Source of the DNA: Gyromitra esculenta
Lineage: Eukaryota > Ascomycota > Pezizomycetes > Pezizales > Discinaceae
Assembly (NCBI GenBank): GCA_038503075.1
Contig: JBCAML010000004.1
Coordinates: forward strand, 889,149 to 953,148
Reading direction: 5' to 3'
Length of the DNA: 64,000 nt
Shown piece by piece: positions 12,043 to 23,972 of this stretch (within the stretch, counting starts at the first letter, position 1; each line of letters begins with the position of its first letter). A program made the translations under genes and the position numbers. A model generated the notes under the pieces. The model searched no databases. It was given only the letters and a program-made list of their open reading frames with translations, and had not been told where the DNA came from.

Positions 12043-13074
12043 TTGTATCAGGCGTCTGGGAGTGGGGGCGGGTGAGTGACAGCTGGTGAGAGAGACGTGA
12101 GGTTGGTGGCTTCCGCCATGCTGTTATCGATAAGGGCTGGCACGGCCGGGTAACCAATCACGGGCCACCACACGCAAGGGAGCCGGGGCACGTCGCTGGT
12201 ACTTTACAGCACTGGTAATAAGGCAATTTGGTGTTTATAGCAATCCCCTCGCCCTCACCGTCCGGATTCTTCACCAAGTTGTTTTTGTTTGGCACATGAA
12301 TAAACTATTTCAAAGACTAGGATTCTGCTGTGTTGATGGTGAGTTTTGTCTTAGCCAGCGCGGCAAGTAAGACATCTACTAAGACTCCGAAGACAAGATC
12401 ACGGCGGGCCTAACCAAGAGCACTGCCCCGGCTTGGACTGCCTGCAGCGAGACTTCCAAGTCCCATGCACGCGAAGGAGTGTTCTGCGAACTGGCTGGAG
12501 AGAACTCTGGCCGCGGCCCTGGCTGCACCTGCAGAGAACCAGAGTGCACAGCAGCCGCTGCGAGACATCGAGTGACCGCCCATGAAGCCGCAGAGCCGCA
12601 CGCGCTGGATCTCACCACACCACCTGGTTCTATTGTTATCCCAATCTCCGTGCCAGCTATCGGAGCAGCTGCAGCAGCCAAGCCAAAGCCCGCAATCTTG
12701 CCGGGTGCGAAAAAGCAAAACCGCATTCCCTCGAAGCCAATCAGTTCGCCGGCCCTTGTGCAACATCAGCCGCCGACACGTACCTTGGCCACCTTACAGT
12801 TCTGTGGTGTTGATTCGGATCAGACAGCTCAGACGTAGATACCGCCTTGTTTTTTTTCTGTTTTGTTTTGCATGAGAGGTTCCTTGATAATGACCTAACT
12901 ACTCAATTGCAGCTGCGCTCCTCGCCACCGTGTTATTCGCGAGGAATTGATCTCGATGTGAGTAGTCCAGTCCTGGCCCATTTTGCTCTTCTCTGCCTCC
13001 AGGGACATGACCGTTTCCTGCGCTGACATAACCCTCCGAAGCCGTGCACAAACAACCTTTCCACCCAGCCCAAC
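12043..13074. other. Divergent promoter region; possible Cys-rich coding segment 12385-12838
   Basis: It lies between divergent TAH18 and the membrane-protein gene. On the plus strand the frame from about 12385 to 12838 is open and protein-like, with paired cysteines (TACSETSK, VFCELAG, GCTCREPEC) followed by an alanine/proline-rich tail. It might be an extracellular exon of the downstream membrane protein or a separate gene, but I could not find a convincing start or splice path. Overlapping minus-strand frames are probably shadows. Confidence 0.3.
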
Positions 13075-13756
13075 ATGGCCCCAATTCCCACTCCCTCCCT
13101 CAATTCCGATCCTACAGACCGCGATGGTATGACCGGCGTTCACGTCGCCATACTCGTGCTCTGCATACTCGTCCGTCCCCCATCTTCCCCACCCACTCCA
13201 CTGCCGGCGTGACACCGAAAACTAACAGCACTAGGCCTTCGGCATCTTCCTATGCTCATTCATACTCCACTGCTACCGCAGAGACAAGCGTCGCTCCGAA
13301 TACAGCCAGCAGTTATCCCGCGCACCGACACCCACACCCGCTCGTGCGCTCAACGCCCCCCTAGTAGCGCCCCCAGCCCCAGGTTCCAGCAGCGGCAACA
13401 TCATGTCCGAAGTGTCGCGGCCCCAACACTCCGCCGCCGCCGGGGGACGGACTAGCGGAGAAGCTCGCGGGGGGGGCGCAGCGAGTGCTGCCCGTCGTCC
13501 GCAGAATCCGTCTCCTGATGCTGCTGCTGCTCCGGGGAGAGCGGCCACTTGGACTTCGAACAGGTATAATCAAACTTCGTATATGCAGCAGCAGCCTGCG
13601 GCGGGTGCGCGGCCGCAGAAGTCGGTTCCGAGACTGGATGCGGTGCCGGCGAGGAGCGCGTTGAGTTCGAGGAACGGGATGCCGAATGGGGTTGCGAGGC
13701 CGCCGACTGGAGATGCGGTGGGTTCGAGCGGGCAGGAGTATTGGCATGCGAGGTAG
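13075..13756 (+). CDS. Hypothetical small single-pass membrane protein
   Basis: Exons 13075-13170 and 13235-13756 (intron of 64 nt with branch ACTAACA) give about 205 residues. A short N-terminus (MAPIPTPSLNSDPTDRDG) precedes one transmembrane helix (HVAILVLCILAFGIFLCSF) and a basic juxtamembrane RRDKRR. The rest is low-complexity, rich in Ala, Pro, Ser and Gln, ending QEYWHAR. The charge pattern suggests a cytosolic C-terminal tail. No family recognised. The start is the first ATG in frame with the helix; an upstream exon with an extracellular domain remains possible. Confidence 0.65.
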
Positions 13757-15496
13757 GGTGTGGATGTAGGGGGTGGGGGGGTGCTTTTTCAGGTGTATAT
13801 TCTTAGCGGAGTACAGTTTTATCTATCTGTTATCGTAGCTACATGTAATGATGATGGGAAACACGGGTTATGTTTTACGTTTTATTGGGAGTACAAGTTT
13901 TAGTGCTGGTTCGCAGAAGGGTTTTTAGCATGCTATTTGAAACAATCCAATGCTACCAATATTCCTCAACATCTGGTCTAAGGCAATAGCTACTTATCCA
14001 TTGATCACATCGCGATAAGTATATCTAATTCTTATTATTCTCTTCATCTCTATCTACGAAAAACCAAATACAGCAAACAATCCAAAAGCCAACCTGAAAT
14101 GCCGTGAGCCTATCGTGGTCAACGATAAAGCGGCAGCCTCTCATCTTCACACAATATCACTCGCTATCGCCCACCCACGAAAAAACAACACTGTGCTAAT
14201 CCGCAAGCAACGTCGTCTCCTACCACTCTAGGCGTAAATCATCCCACATCTATCTATCCATCCATCCATCCCATCTCTCCCCCCTCCCCCTCCCCCCACC
14301 ATCCATCTCCTCGCCACCTGAAATTTCATTGCTACATACCACCGTTATCACGTCTTCTAACGTCACTCACTCACTCATCTAGCATAGCACTACTGTCCGA
14401 TTACACAACGTATTGCAAGATACCAGACACCGCGAGATTCACCATCAGACAGATAAGGTACTAGACTACGGAAGCGGGATCTATCCATCCATCCACCAAT
14501 CGGGGCTTGGGGGGTTTCAACGGTGTCGAGGGGATGCTCTACGATGATTACGATTGGTTCTTGATGCCCTGGGAGGGTGTTTCATTGGGTGGTTGGGTTT
14601 AGGCTAATATGCGTATATGCATCCAGATATACTCCGCATTCTGGGGACTGTTCCTTGTGTCTGGAATTTATTGCTCTCTAGCGAGTATAGTAAGCGGTTA
14701 GTACACCCGCTCCGAGTGGCTTTTGTACTTGCTTATTCACCTACTACTCTTGCTAAGAGGAAAGCCTCGTTTTGACGAGGGGGTTGAAAGTTGGTAAGCA
14801 ATTATCCTAGCTGGTCAACAACGATTGAAGGGGTTCTTCAGACTCTATTAACTGCTTAGCGGGGCTTATTCGAAGGAATATTAGAGTCTGTTTCGGAAGA
14901 GCTCATTCAACGCGTGCGAATATCCTTACGGGTAGCTTTCTTTCGCCGCGTCTGTACTATATGGGCGATCCAGCCAAGTTTAACTTTTTTTAGCACATCG
15001 CATCCAGGGTATCCAGGGTGCAAGGCTAATCGTGTTCGAGAGAAGTAGGCTTTATAGATTCGTCCTAGATAAGTCACCATCTTGTCTCATAACAGTAACT
15101 AAGTATTCTAGTGATATAGTTCTGAGAAAATGGTTTCCTATAACATAAGCCCTGCGCTGCCTTAAGTTCTATGCTATGCAAGTAGGAAAACTCGCCATCT
15201 CCAATGAGTTATGCATTGCAAGATCTTAGTCGCGTAGCCTCTTGTGCTTATTAAAGGGGAGGTTGGCAATATTTTATCCCAACCAACAATTCGTATTACC
15301 GGCTTAGAAAGGATTTCGATTTGCATAAATACAGCTTGCCAGAGCTCTTTGCTTTCTCAATCAGAAACTATCACAGACATCAGTATCACCACCACCATTA
15401 CTACCAATACCGTCATCGTCATCGCCATCACCACTTCCGCTACGAAAACAAAAACTTACAAAAATTTAATTGAAATATACCCCCCAATCATCGACT
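13757..15496. other. Long intergenic region
   Basis: About 1.7 kb with no convincing gene. It holds pyrimidine-rich and CCAT-type simple repeats near 14250-14320, a TACATGTA at 13840-13847, and the promoter of the next gene. The frame at 15244-15525 is a Thr/Ile-rich low-complexity run, probably 5' leader. Confidence 0.5.
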
Positions 15497-16056
15497 ATGG
15501 TAAACAAAGTTGTATCGTTCACTAATGAGCATCTCTATTGCGTCAAGAAAATGCTTAGAAACTACGAAGGAACCGACCCTAAGCACATAGAGTCTGATCA
15601 AGATGAAAACCAAGAAGCAATCTTAGGCTTAATAATGTGTCGCCGGGACTGGAGAGTTGCCCATAGCGAGCAGCAGTGGGCTGAAATTATGAAACTCTCG
15701 CCAACGGATATGGGAAATAAGTTTATCAATCCGTTTACAGATGGAGAGTTCGACCGGCCCAATGCCCCTAGTAACCGCGTGCTTCTCTTGGAGGTACTAG
15801 TACAACGCCGAGAACGACGTCGGTCGTTATCTCCCGAGGAAAAACTTATGGATTGTTATGACTTTATAGGTGTAAGCCACCCGTTCGCACTAACTTGTTT
15901 TTTTTTGTTTTTTTGTTTGGATTCGAGTTGAATTGGAGCTGAAATTATGTTCTATAGGAACCCATTCCTCAAGAATTGGATTTTTCCAGGTGGGACGGCG
16001 GAATGGTACCAAGCTGGGCAGCTGGCTCGGCCACGATCGAGGTTTCTAAACAATAG
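15497..16056 (+). CDS. Hypothetical orphan protein (157 residues)
   Basis: Exons 15497-15871 and 15958-16056. The donor GTAAGC and acceptor CTATAG give a phase-0 join FIG|EPIPQELDFSRWDGG. The product is soluble, with a charged Trp-containing middle (RRDWRVAHSEQQWAEIMK) and ends SATIEVSKQ. No signal peptide, membrane helix or known motif. A LINE inserted about 48 bp downstream of the stop, so the 3' UTR or terminator may now come from transposon DNA. Translation of the exon is protein-like, but no family could be assigned. Confidence 0.55.
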
Positions 16057-16103
16057 AAGAGTGGATCCATATCGGCCGATAGTGATATATATCCTAGTCT
16101 TCT

Positions 16104-16119
16104 TTTCGCTAGAGAGGTA
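16104..16119 (+). repeat. LINE target-site duplication, left copy
   Basis: TTTCGCTAGAGAGGTA occurs here and again at 28432-28447, directly after the A-tail. Exact 16-bp direct repeats flanking the element mark the original insertion site. Confidence 0.9.
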
Positions 16120-16122
16120 TAC

Positions 16123-16543
16123 TCTCACGGTTCGATCTTAGTTTAAGCCCTTCTGTATCCCAGAAGGTGAGCAGAGCTACTTAAACGAGAATCGTTGCGA
16201 TAAGAGTAGCGAAGTTTTCTACAGGTCCTACGAGGGTCTAACTCGGAGTGAGTTAAGTGTGAGAATGTTTTACAGCGACAGCGACAGAGAGGATTCTGAG
16301 GTAGAATCGAGATAGTATTAAAACAATACAGTAGAAGTAAAGTAAGAACGTTGCTTAGGGAAAGAGAAGAAGAGAACTACAAAACGACGAAACCATCCCC
16401 CTTATATACCCTGCTTTCCTTATCCAAAACTCGTAACCGAACATAACCGAAGAACAAAGACATTATTATCAAAAGAGAACCCATAACCCACAAACATTAC
16501 TTCTAACCGAAACCTAACCCATTATCCTTCTTCATCCGTGAAA
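16123..16543 (-). mobile_element. Solo LTR, family A (insertion 1)
   Basis: 421 bp bounded by TCTCACGG and CCGTGAAA, flanked by the 5-bp duplication TATAC (16118-16122 and 16544-16548). Sense strand is minus by comparison with the full element. Its inner hairpin stem CCTTCTG/CAGAAGG carries a compensatory change relative to CCTTCAG/CTGAAGG of other copies. Confidence 0.9.
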
Positions 16544-17006
16544 TATACTAGAGCGTATTATCGCAACACGACTCGCATACCTCTCTTGTTCAAATGGCCT
16601 CATTCATCCAAACCAATGCGGCTCGCTATCACTTATATCAACCGGAGATGCAGTCTCCGCTCTTCTACACGACGTCCAACTCCTCCAAGCAGCCGACAAA
16701 AAAGTCTCCACCCTTTTCCTAGATATCAAAGGTGGGTTTGACAATGTCAACCCCCATATCCTAGAAAAAAGACTTCTTGATCACAACATTCCACTTTACA
16801 TGACCTCTTGGATCATATCTTTTCTCCATTCACGTGAATGCCCCCTCCTTTTTAAAGGATCACCACAAAAATTTCTCCCTGTCTCTGTAGGAGTCCCTCA
16901 AGGCTCACCTATATCACCACTTTTATTTTGCATATACGTCGCCCCCCTTCACCTTAGTAACGCATTTAAATTCACATTTTCATACATGGATGACTTCGCT
17001 ATCACG

Positions 17007-17417
17007 TTTCATGGATCATTGTTGAGTTATTCTGTTCGTGGTATAGATGTTTGGTTGTGTTACGTCGTTGATTCCTTCGATATGTTTCCTTTGGTTTCCT
17101 TTACAATGAGTCATACGTTTGTCATCAGAAAGGTGGATCTTGAGTATATAAGCGAAGGGATTCCCCCTCTTGTTGTACCTTTTCTTCTTTTCTCTTTAAG
17201 CAACGTCTTCTATCGTACACTCTGGTATTTTATAATACAAACCTTGGTTATATCTCATAACCTTACGCTGTCGCCGTCTTCAAGTCCTCTTTACTTGAAC
17301 CATCGTAGAGCCTGTGGAACTCCGTGAATACTCTCATCGCTTAAGTTTCCCATTCAAGTAGCACTGCTCATCTCGGGGGATACCTGAGAGCTTGACGGGA
17401 AACCCTGCCCCTTGAGA
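17007..17417 (+). mobile_element. Solo LTR, family B (insertion 2)
   Basis: 411 bp from TTTCATGG to CCTTGAGA, flanked by TCACG at 17002-17006 and 17418-17422. It interrupts the LINE RT frame just after the YMDD box. It carries TATATAAG, AAGCAACGT and the two-part hairpin in plus orientation. Confidence 0.92.
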
Positions 17418-17888
17418 TCACGGTCTTTTCGCACTCTAGCAAGAAAAACGCTAAACTCTTGGAAAAAGCAGCCCGCGACATCAATATCATAGGAGACGCT
17501 ATCCAAGTCTCTTTTTCGATTCCCAAAACAGAACTTATACACTGGACGACAATCCATAATCGACTCCCTCCCACTCCAGGTGCTACCATCCAACTTGATG
17601 GAAATACCTTTTCTCCACAATTATGCATTCGTTGGTTAGGATTTTGGCTCTCTCATAATTTTAACACGGACATGCACTTCCTCTCTCAAGGAGCGGGTTT
17701 CTTGTCAAGCTCTCGAGTATCCCTCGAGATGAGCAGTGCTACTTGAGTAGGAAACCAACAGCGAGAGTGTGTACGGAGGTTCTACAGGCTCTACAAGGAG
17801 GTCAAGTTATGATGACTTGAGGGCAGCGACAGCGATAGGTTACGAGGTGTAACCGAGGATTGTATTGTGAAATACACGAGTAGACTGT

Positions 17889-18334
17889 TCTCACGGTTGA
17901 GTCCCTCGTTAAGCCCTTCAGTATCCCTGAAGGTGAGCAGTGCTACTTAATAAGGTATCAACGCGTTCAAAGAGTGCAGCGTTTCTACAGGTTCTACGAT
18001 GGGACTTGTCTCAAGGCGAGATAAGTGCAGCGAAGTGGACAGCGACAGCGAGGATTCTGAGATAGAATCGAGATAGTTATTACGACGAATACAGAAGAAG
18101 GTAAACGAGAACGTTGCTTAAGGAAAGAAGAGAACAAAAACAAGAGCGACCAAAATCCTTCCTTAAATACCCCGCTTTTTGGTAACACCGATAACAACCC
18201 GACAACAACCGAAACACAAAGACATTATTCCAATAACCAGAACATAACCAAACAACAAAGAAATTATGCAACCATCCAACAACGATATGACCAACAATCA
18301 AGCCACGATTTATTCTCTAAGTCAATCCATGAAA
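17889..18334 (-). repeat. 3' LTR of the Gypsy element (family A)
   Basis: 446 bp. The sense strand runs from TTTCATGG to CCGTGAGA. It includes TATTTAAG, the AAGCAACGT segment (18111-18119 in complement) and the inner hairpin stem CCTTCAG/CTGAAGG. Part of the outer stem has decayed (TAAGG instead of CGAGG). Confidence 0.92.
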
Positions 18335-21300
18335 GTAGCTCCCCCCTTCAAGCGTGAGCTCCTGAGAACACTAGGGGTAGCCGAGGTCGGGATAGTTAGA
18401 AACTCTTTTAGTGTCGAAGTATCTACGAGGTCTTCAGCGGGTTCCCAGGTAGGGTGAGCATAGCCAGTCCATTCGACGAGGTACTGTTGTTGTCCACAAT
18501 GTGTTCGTTGCTCGAGGATTTTTTCAATAAAGTATTCCTCCTGCTGGTTAACGATGATCGGAGGTGGAGGGGGCAGAACTTGTCCTGGAAGAGGATCGTC
18601 GGCAGCGGGCTTGAGGAGTGACACGTGAAAAACAGGGTGGTATTTAACTGAGGAGGGGAGATCAATCTCATACGCGAAAGGTGAGACTATCTTCTTCACT
18701 GGGTATGGTCCCATCCATTTCCAGTCGAGCTTTCGTGCATTCCGAACTGTCCTAATATTCTTCATCGACACGAATACCTGGTCATCGACTTGATAGGCGG
18801 GAGCGGGAGTTCGATGTTTATTGATAGAGGTCTCCTGGATATCCTGGGCTGCCCGAATTTGTGTCTTGAGGTAGTCGTATAGGTTTTGCATTGTGGTCGC
18901 GAAGTTAGAAGAGTCTAAGCTTTGGGCGATGGCGGTTGAGGGGACAATAGAGGTATCGAAGCGGGGATGGTAACCATAGTTTGCAAAAAAGGGCGAGACT
19001 TTGGTAGTAGCCGACTCCTGGTTGTTAGCTGAGAATTCTGCCATGGCTAGCCATTTACACCAATCTCCTTGTTGATAGGACACGTATGAGCGCAGGTATT
19101 GTTCCATAACTGCGTTTAGTCGTTCCGTTTGTCCATCGGTTTCTGGGTGGAATGCAGTAGACATTCGAGCCTGGATTCCTAAGCGTTTACAGAGCTCCTT
19201 CCAGAAGTGGGCTGTAAACTGAGTGCCTCGGTCGGAAGTAACGTACGTAGGTAGCCCATGGAGTTTCCATACATATCGAAGGTATAAGTCGGCGACGTCT
19301 CGAGAGTTGACCGTGGTATTACAAGGGATGAGATGGCGCATTTTTGATAGGCGGTCTACAATGACCAAGATAGCATCATAACCCTCGGATTCTGGGAGGC
19401 CTGTAATGAAATCCATCGAGATCTCTTGCCAAGGGCGATTCGGAATAGGCAACGGGCGAAGAACTCCTTGGGTGCGTTGGGTAACTGGTTTTGCTTTTTG
19501 GCATATATGGCAGTTACGCACATAGCGACCGATAGATTCTCTCATTTTCGGCCAGTAAAAGCTTCTACTAATTAGTTCGAAGGTTTTGTCTCGTCCAGGG
19601 TGTCCTGCAGCGGGGGCGTCATGATGTCTCCTGGTAAGCTCTAGGCGAAGAGGGTCGAAATCAGGTACATATAGTTTCTCTCGATAGTAGAGTCGGTTGT
19701 TTTCCTCCGTGCATTCGCTTAAAGTAATCTCCTTGGATTGCCGGTCCTTGTTCTTTAACGCTAAGAGTATCTTCTCTGGGAACTTGTCAGCGACATACCC
19801 TTCTAGGAAGAGTTTTTTCAGGGAGGCGTCCAGTTCAGCGGCTTCATTTGATAAAGAAGCCGACAACAAACTTATCTTGGGATCTATATTCTCCTTCTTT
19901 AGCACCACCTGGCTCTGGTGTGCTAACCGTTCATCCCCTTCTTTGGGAAGATCTCCTGATCTCCTGGTCAACGCATCCGGTTTTCCCCCTTGGCTCCCTG
20001 GTCTATATGTGATAACAAAATCAAAGCGTGATAGGTATTCAGCCCATCTTGCTTGTCGGCGGTTGAGTTGCTTGGTACTCATAAAGTACTCAAGGTTTTT
20101 GTGATCACTGATGACGTCAATTGGATGTTTTGAACCTTCAAGTTCCAGACGCCATTCTTCAAAGACTCAGATGATAGCGAGTAGTTCCTTATCGTAGATT
20201 TCATAATTGCACTTTGCAGGTGAGTGCTTTTTTGAAAAGAATGCTACGGGGTGCAAAACTCCTGCGTCGTCATATTGGGACAGGAACCCTCCTGACACAA
20301 AGTCTGAGGCATCAGTTTCCACAATGATTTTGTTATCAGGGTCAAAATGGATGAGGATGGGGGCAGTGGTGAAGGCGTGTTTTAAATTTCCGAAGGCGAT
20401 GTCGGCTTCGACAGTCCATTCAAAGCTAATCCCTTTCTTTGTCAACGCTGTAAGTGGAGAGGCGAGTTTTGAAAAACCTAGGATAAATCGTCGATAAAAA
20501 TAGGCGAATCCTAAAAAGGCTTGCACGTCTTTAACACTCTTTGGGGTACCCCATTCTCGCACGGCTTTGAGCTTTTCCTCGTCCATCTTAATGCCATCGG
20601 GGGTAAGAATGAGTCCTAGATATTTGGTAGTTTGTACTTGGAACTCGCATTTCTCCGGCTTTAGTAAGATGTCGTTCTCCTTAAGTGTTTGGAGCACCTT
20701 TCTGACATGGACTTGGTGTTCTGCGAAAGTATCGCTATAGATGAGGATGTCATCGAGATAGGCGGTGCAGAAAATATCTAGGTATTCTCTCACACAGTCG
20801 TTAACAAAGCGTTGAAAAGTGCCAGGTGCATTGGTTAAGCCAAATGGCATAACTTGATATTCGTAGAGGCCATATCGGGTTCGGAAGGCAGTTTTCCATT
20901 CATCCCCTTCCGCAATGCGTATTTGATGATAACCGTCGCGGAGGTCGAGTTTGGTATACCATTGTGCTTTTGCTAGCCGATCAAGTGTCTCTCGGATAAG
21001 GGGAGAGGTGTAGCGGTCCTTGACTGTGATCGCATTAAGACCCCGATAGTCTACACATAGGCGGAGGGAGCCATCAGCCTTTTTGACAAAAAGGACAGGG
21101 GATCCGGCAGGGGAAGAGCTAGCCCGGATAAACCCTTTTTCGAGGTTATCTTCAATATATTTTTTTAGGACTATTAGCTCCTCCCGAGACATTCCATACA
21201 GGGGGCCGAATGGGGCTTCTTTCCCATCTTGGAGTTGTATCTTATGGTCATAGGGTCGACGTGGGGATAAGCCTTGAGCTTTCTTTTTGTCGAACATATC

Positions 21301-21984
21301 CAAGAAGTCGTGATATTCGGCGGGGATCCTCGCTCTCCATTCCTCTTTCGTTGTTTTCTCCTCTAGGATTTTATTAATCTCATAGAGGGACATCGCATAG
21401 GCTTGCAGAGAACGTTTCCGAGTAAGGGTTCTGAAGCTGGCGGCGTTGATGAAAGACATATTCAATCTTGGAGGAGCGGGAATCGATGGAGTAGATACCA
21501 CGGGGGAATGGGGGGCGCAGCGGGTAGTGCAGAGTTTAGAGTTAAACTCAATGCGTTTTTCGGTGAAATGTAAATGGACATCGTGGTGATTCATCCATGG
21601 TATTCCTAAGACTAGAGGGTAGTGGCCAAGCTGGGTCACAAAGCAGGGGGCTTGTTCTTGGTGGTTTTGAATGGATAGGTTGAGGTTTGCGATGTGGGTA
21701 ATGTCTCCTGAAGCAACAGGGCGACCATCGATGACTTCAAGCTGTCGAGGTATTTTTAATGAGGTGAGGGGTAAGGAGTGGTGACTCGCAAATTCTTCGT
21801 CAATGAAAGCGAATCCTGAGGCTCCAGTGTCCAATAGTGCGTGGGTTTTAATGATTTTATTGCTATGGGAAATGCTACATGATATAACAAAATGTTCCCC
21901 ATCCAATTGATCCTCCACACATATATCCGACACTGAAAAACCCGAAATGGAAAAAGAAAAGGTAAAGAACCGAAGCAGGGTCAC
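18322..21984 (-). pseudogene. Gypsy Pol polyprotein with an in-frame stop
   Basis: On the minus strand the frame runs from 21984 through aspartic protease (LLDTGASGFAF), RT (LPFGLTNAPGTFQ-type segment and YLDDILIYS), RNase H (VETDASDFVSGGF), the integrase zinc region (HHDAPAAGHPGRD ... CHICQKAK) and the DDE core (MDFITGLP, TSDRGTQF, HPETDGQTERLN). It ends in a chromodomain (YLVEWTGYAHPTWEPAEDL). A single TGA at 20167-20169 falls in RNase H, between LLAII and VFEEW, otherwise in frame. Chromodomains of such elements direct integration to heterochromatin. The nonsense codon could be a C-to-T change. Confidence 0.92.
18335..18349 (-). promoter_or_regulatory. Polypurine tract
   Basis: The minus strand reads GAAGGGGGGAGCTAC immediately before the 3' LTR, the expected position for the plus-strand primer of an LTR retrotransposon. 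Confidence 0.75.
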
Positions 21985-23379
21985 TGATCGACTTCGGTAG
22001 AACTAGTTTAAAGCCTCGTCTGAGGCGCCTGCTGATCGATAGCAAAGAACTGGGGAGGCAGGGAGGAGGAGGGAAGTTGGCGAGTTGAGGAGGCGGGAGG
22101 ACAGAGCGGGCGAGATTGGTGAGGGCTCCTCTCATCGTAGGTTTTTTGGGAGCAGAAGGACAGTTGGCGTAGGAGTGGTCAGGGGCGGCGCAAAACATAC
22201 ATTTCCCTGTGGATCGTCGCCATTGTTTCTCCTCCTCCGAAAGCTTTCTTCTTCCGTTAACCATCGTATATCTTTGATCCTGAGGGGGGCGAGAGAGGTT
22301 GCTGGTGCGGCCGAAAGAGAGGTCCATGGGAGCTAGTCCGCCTGGGGTAAAGGAAGAGGCGGGGGTAAAGGCAGCAGGGGCACTGAATTGTCCCATGTTA
22401 TCACGGGCGTTACCTCGTTTTTCTGCCTTGCGAGCTCGAATCCGATTGTCCAACCGAGTGAGGATTATTATCATTTCCTGAAGGTTGGCCGGGGCGATTG
22501 GTGCGAATACCATGGCTTCCTTCAATTCTTCTGCCATACCGTGCTCTAGAGCGTCCATCTTCGAGTTCTCGTCAAAATTGAGTTGCCCCATGATTCTTTG
22601 GAAGTCGGCTAGGTATGCGGAGAAGTCGCGTTTTCCCTGTCGAAGTTGGTGAAGCTCTCGTCGGGCCGTGCCAGTGGGGTCGGGGTCTCCGAAAGCAATT
22701 TCCAGGGCAGCGATTAGGTGTTCTGCGCTGGTCCAGGTGGTGAGGCCAGAAGGGAGGACGGTGTGGCGAACTTGTTCCAAAGCTGCTCCTTCCAGACGAT
22801 TGATCGTGTATAAAATCATTGTGGTTTCGTCGGCATAGCGGTCTCTGTTGACCGTGAGCTTGGAACGCAGTTGAAGTACAAAGCCAGGGAGTTTAGCTCG
22901 GGACCCATCAAATTTTTCTGGGTCTGGCATCCGTTCCGAGCGATGGGAATGTGACGGTGGCGGCGGGGTGGCGGTGAGATTGGGGGGAGGGCTTGGTTAG
23001 CGGATCGAGCTTCGTTTCGCTCTTGTCGTAGCCGGGCAATTAGATTAGCGGTCTCGTTGACCCGGTTATCTTGTTCCGCGGCATGACGGAGAGCGTTGTC
23101 AGTTTGAATCTTTGCGGTGCCAAGTTTCACCTTGGTTTTTCTTTCGTTTTCTTGGAGGACATCGATTTGGTCTTCCAAGGCCTGGTAGAGGTCTCTGAGG
23201 TGATTGTACAGCTCAGCCGTGTCTTCTCGCAGCGCTTGTGCGAAGGCTTCTCTGGTGGAAAAACGTGGGGTGGCGACAGCGACTCCTTCAGTGGAAGGGC
23301 CAGCGGGAGCGGGTGAGCTCATGATGTTGGTGTCGGTCGAGGGAAAGAGTTCTTGCGTAAGTACTCTTGATCCAGCCAC
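21875..23379 (-). pseudogene. Gypsy Gag with a frameshift
   Basis: An N-terminal coiled-coil part (23379 down to about 22990, with LRDLYQALEDQIDVLQENE) and the capsid part (from PDPEKFDGSRAKL at about 22925) are in different frames. The shift falls in a C-rich stretch near 22970-23000, probably a one-base indel. The capsid part ends with a CX2CX4HX4C knuckle (CMFCAAPDHSYANC), the nucleic-acid-binding signature of Gag. The frame then overlaps the start of Pol. Confidence 0.85.
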
Positions 23380-23514
23380 TCGGGAATGACTTCAACCAAA
23401 GGTTGTGGTTTTCGCAGCGTTAAGCAAGGAAAGATGCTTAGAATGGATTGGCGAATTTGAGTGATGATTCCCATGAAATGTGTTATTTTCTGCGGTAGAA
23501 GGTGTAGATGGTGC

Positions 23515-23523
23515 AAGCAACGT
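23515..23523 (-). promoter_or_regulatory. Candidate self-priming primer-binding site
   Basis: Two bases past the 5' LTR the sense strand reads ACGTTGCTT. This is the exact complement of AAGCAACGT inside the LTR, about 50 nt after the TATA-like box, where the transcript should begin. No tRNA 3'-end match (TGG...) was seen next to the LTR. In Tf1 of fission yeast the mRNA 5' end anneals to such a site to start reverse transcription. Confidence 0.7.
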
Positions 23524-23525
23524 AA

Positions 23526-23972
23526 TCTCACGGTTGAGTCCCTCGTCAAGCCCTTCAGTATCCCTGAAGGTAAGCAGTGCTACTTAATGAGGTATCAACG
23601 CGTTCAAAGAGTGCAGCGTTTCTACAGGTTCTACAATGGGTTTATCTTGAGGCGAGATAAGTGCAGCGAAGTGGACAGCGACAGCGAGGGTTCTGAGATA
23701 GAACCGAGATAGTATTCCGACAAATACAGGAGAAGGTAAACGAGAACGTTGCTTAAAGAAAGAAGAGAACAAAAACAAGAGCGACCAAAATCCTTCCTTA
23801 AATACCCCGCTTTTTGGTAACACCGATGACAACCCGACTACAACCGAAACACAAAGACATTATTCCAACAACCCTAGACATAACCGAACCACAAAGAACT
23901 TATACAATCCTCCAAAACAACGATACAATCCTTAGTCAAACCACGATCCAACCTCTAAGTTAATCCGTGAAA
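23526..23972 (-). repeat. 5' LTR of the Gypsy element (family A)
   Basis: 447 bp, nearly identical to the 3' LTR and with the same marks: TATTTAAG box, AAGCAACGT (23746-23754 in complement) and the hairpin CCTTCAG/CTGAAGG with loop GGATA in the sense strand. Confidence 0.92.

Larger units (their letters stand above)
17889..23972 (-). mobile_element. Full-length Ty3/Gypsy chromovirus-type element (insertion 4)
   Basis: 6,084 bp with direct LTRs at 17889-18334 and 23526-23972, coding on the minus strand. Order: 5' LTR, candidate primer-binding site, Gag, protease, RT, RNase H, integrase, chromodomain, polypurine tract, 3' LTR. It lies within a family B solo LTR. Flanks are ACTGT and ACAAT, only three of five bases alike, so the target duplication has diverged or been altered. 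Both Gag and Pol carry a disabling lesion, so this copy is not autonomous. Confidence 0.93.

Noticed and set aside
12410..12766. Minus-strand open frames of 115-118 codons
   Set aside because: They are GC-driven shadows of the plus-strand frame and have no sensible start, splice or domain pattern.
13273..13747. Long Arg/Pro/Ala-rich frames opposite the small membrane-protein gene
   Set aside because: Antisense shadows of a GC-rich low-complexity tail.
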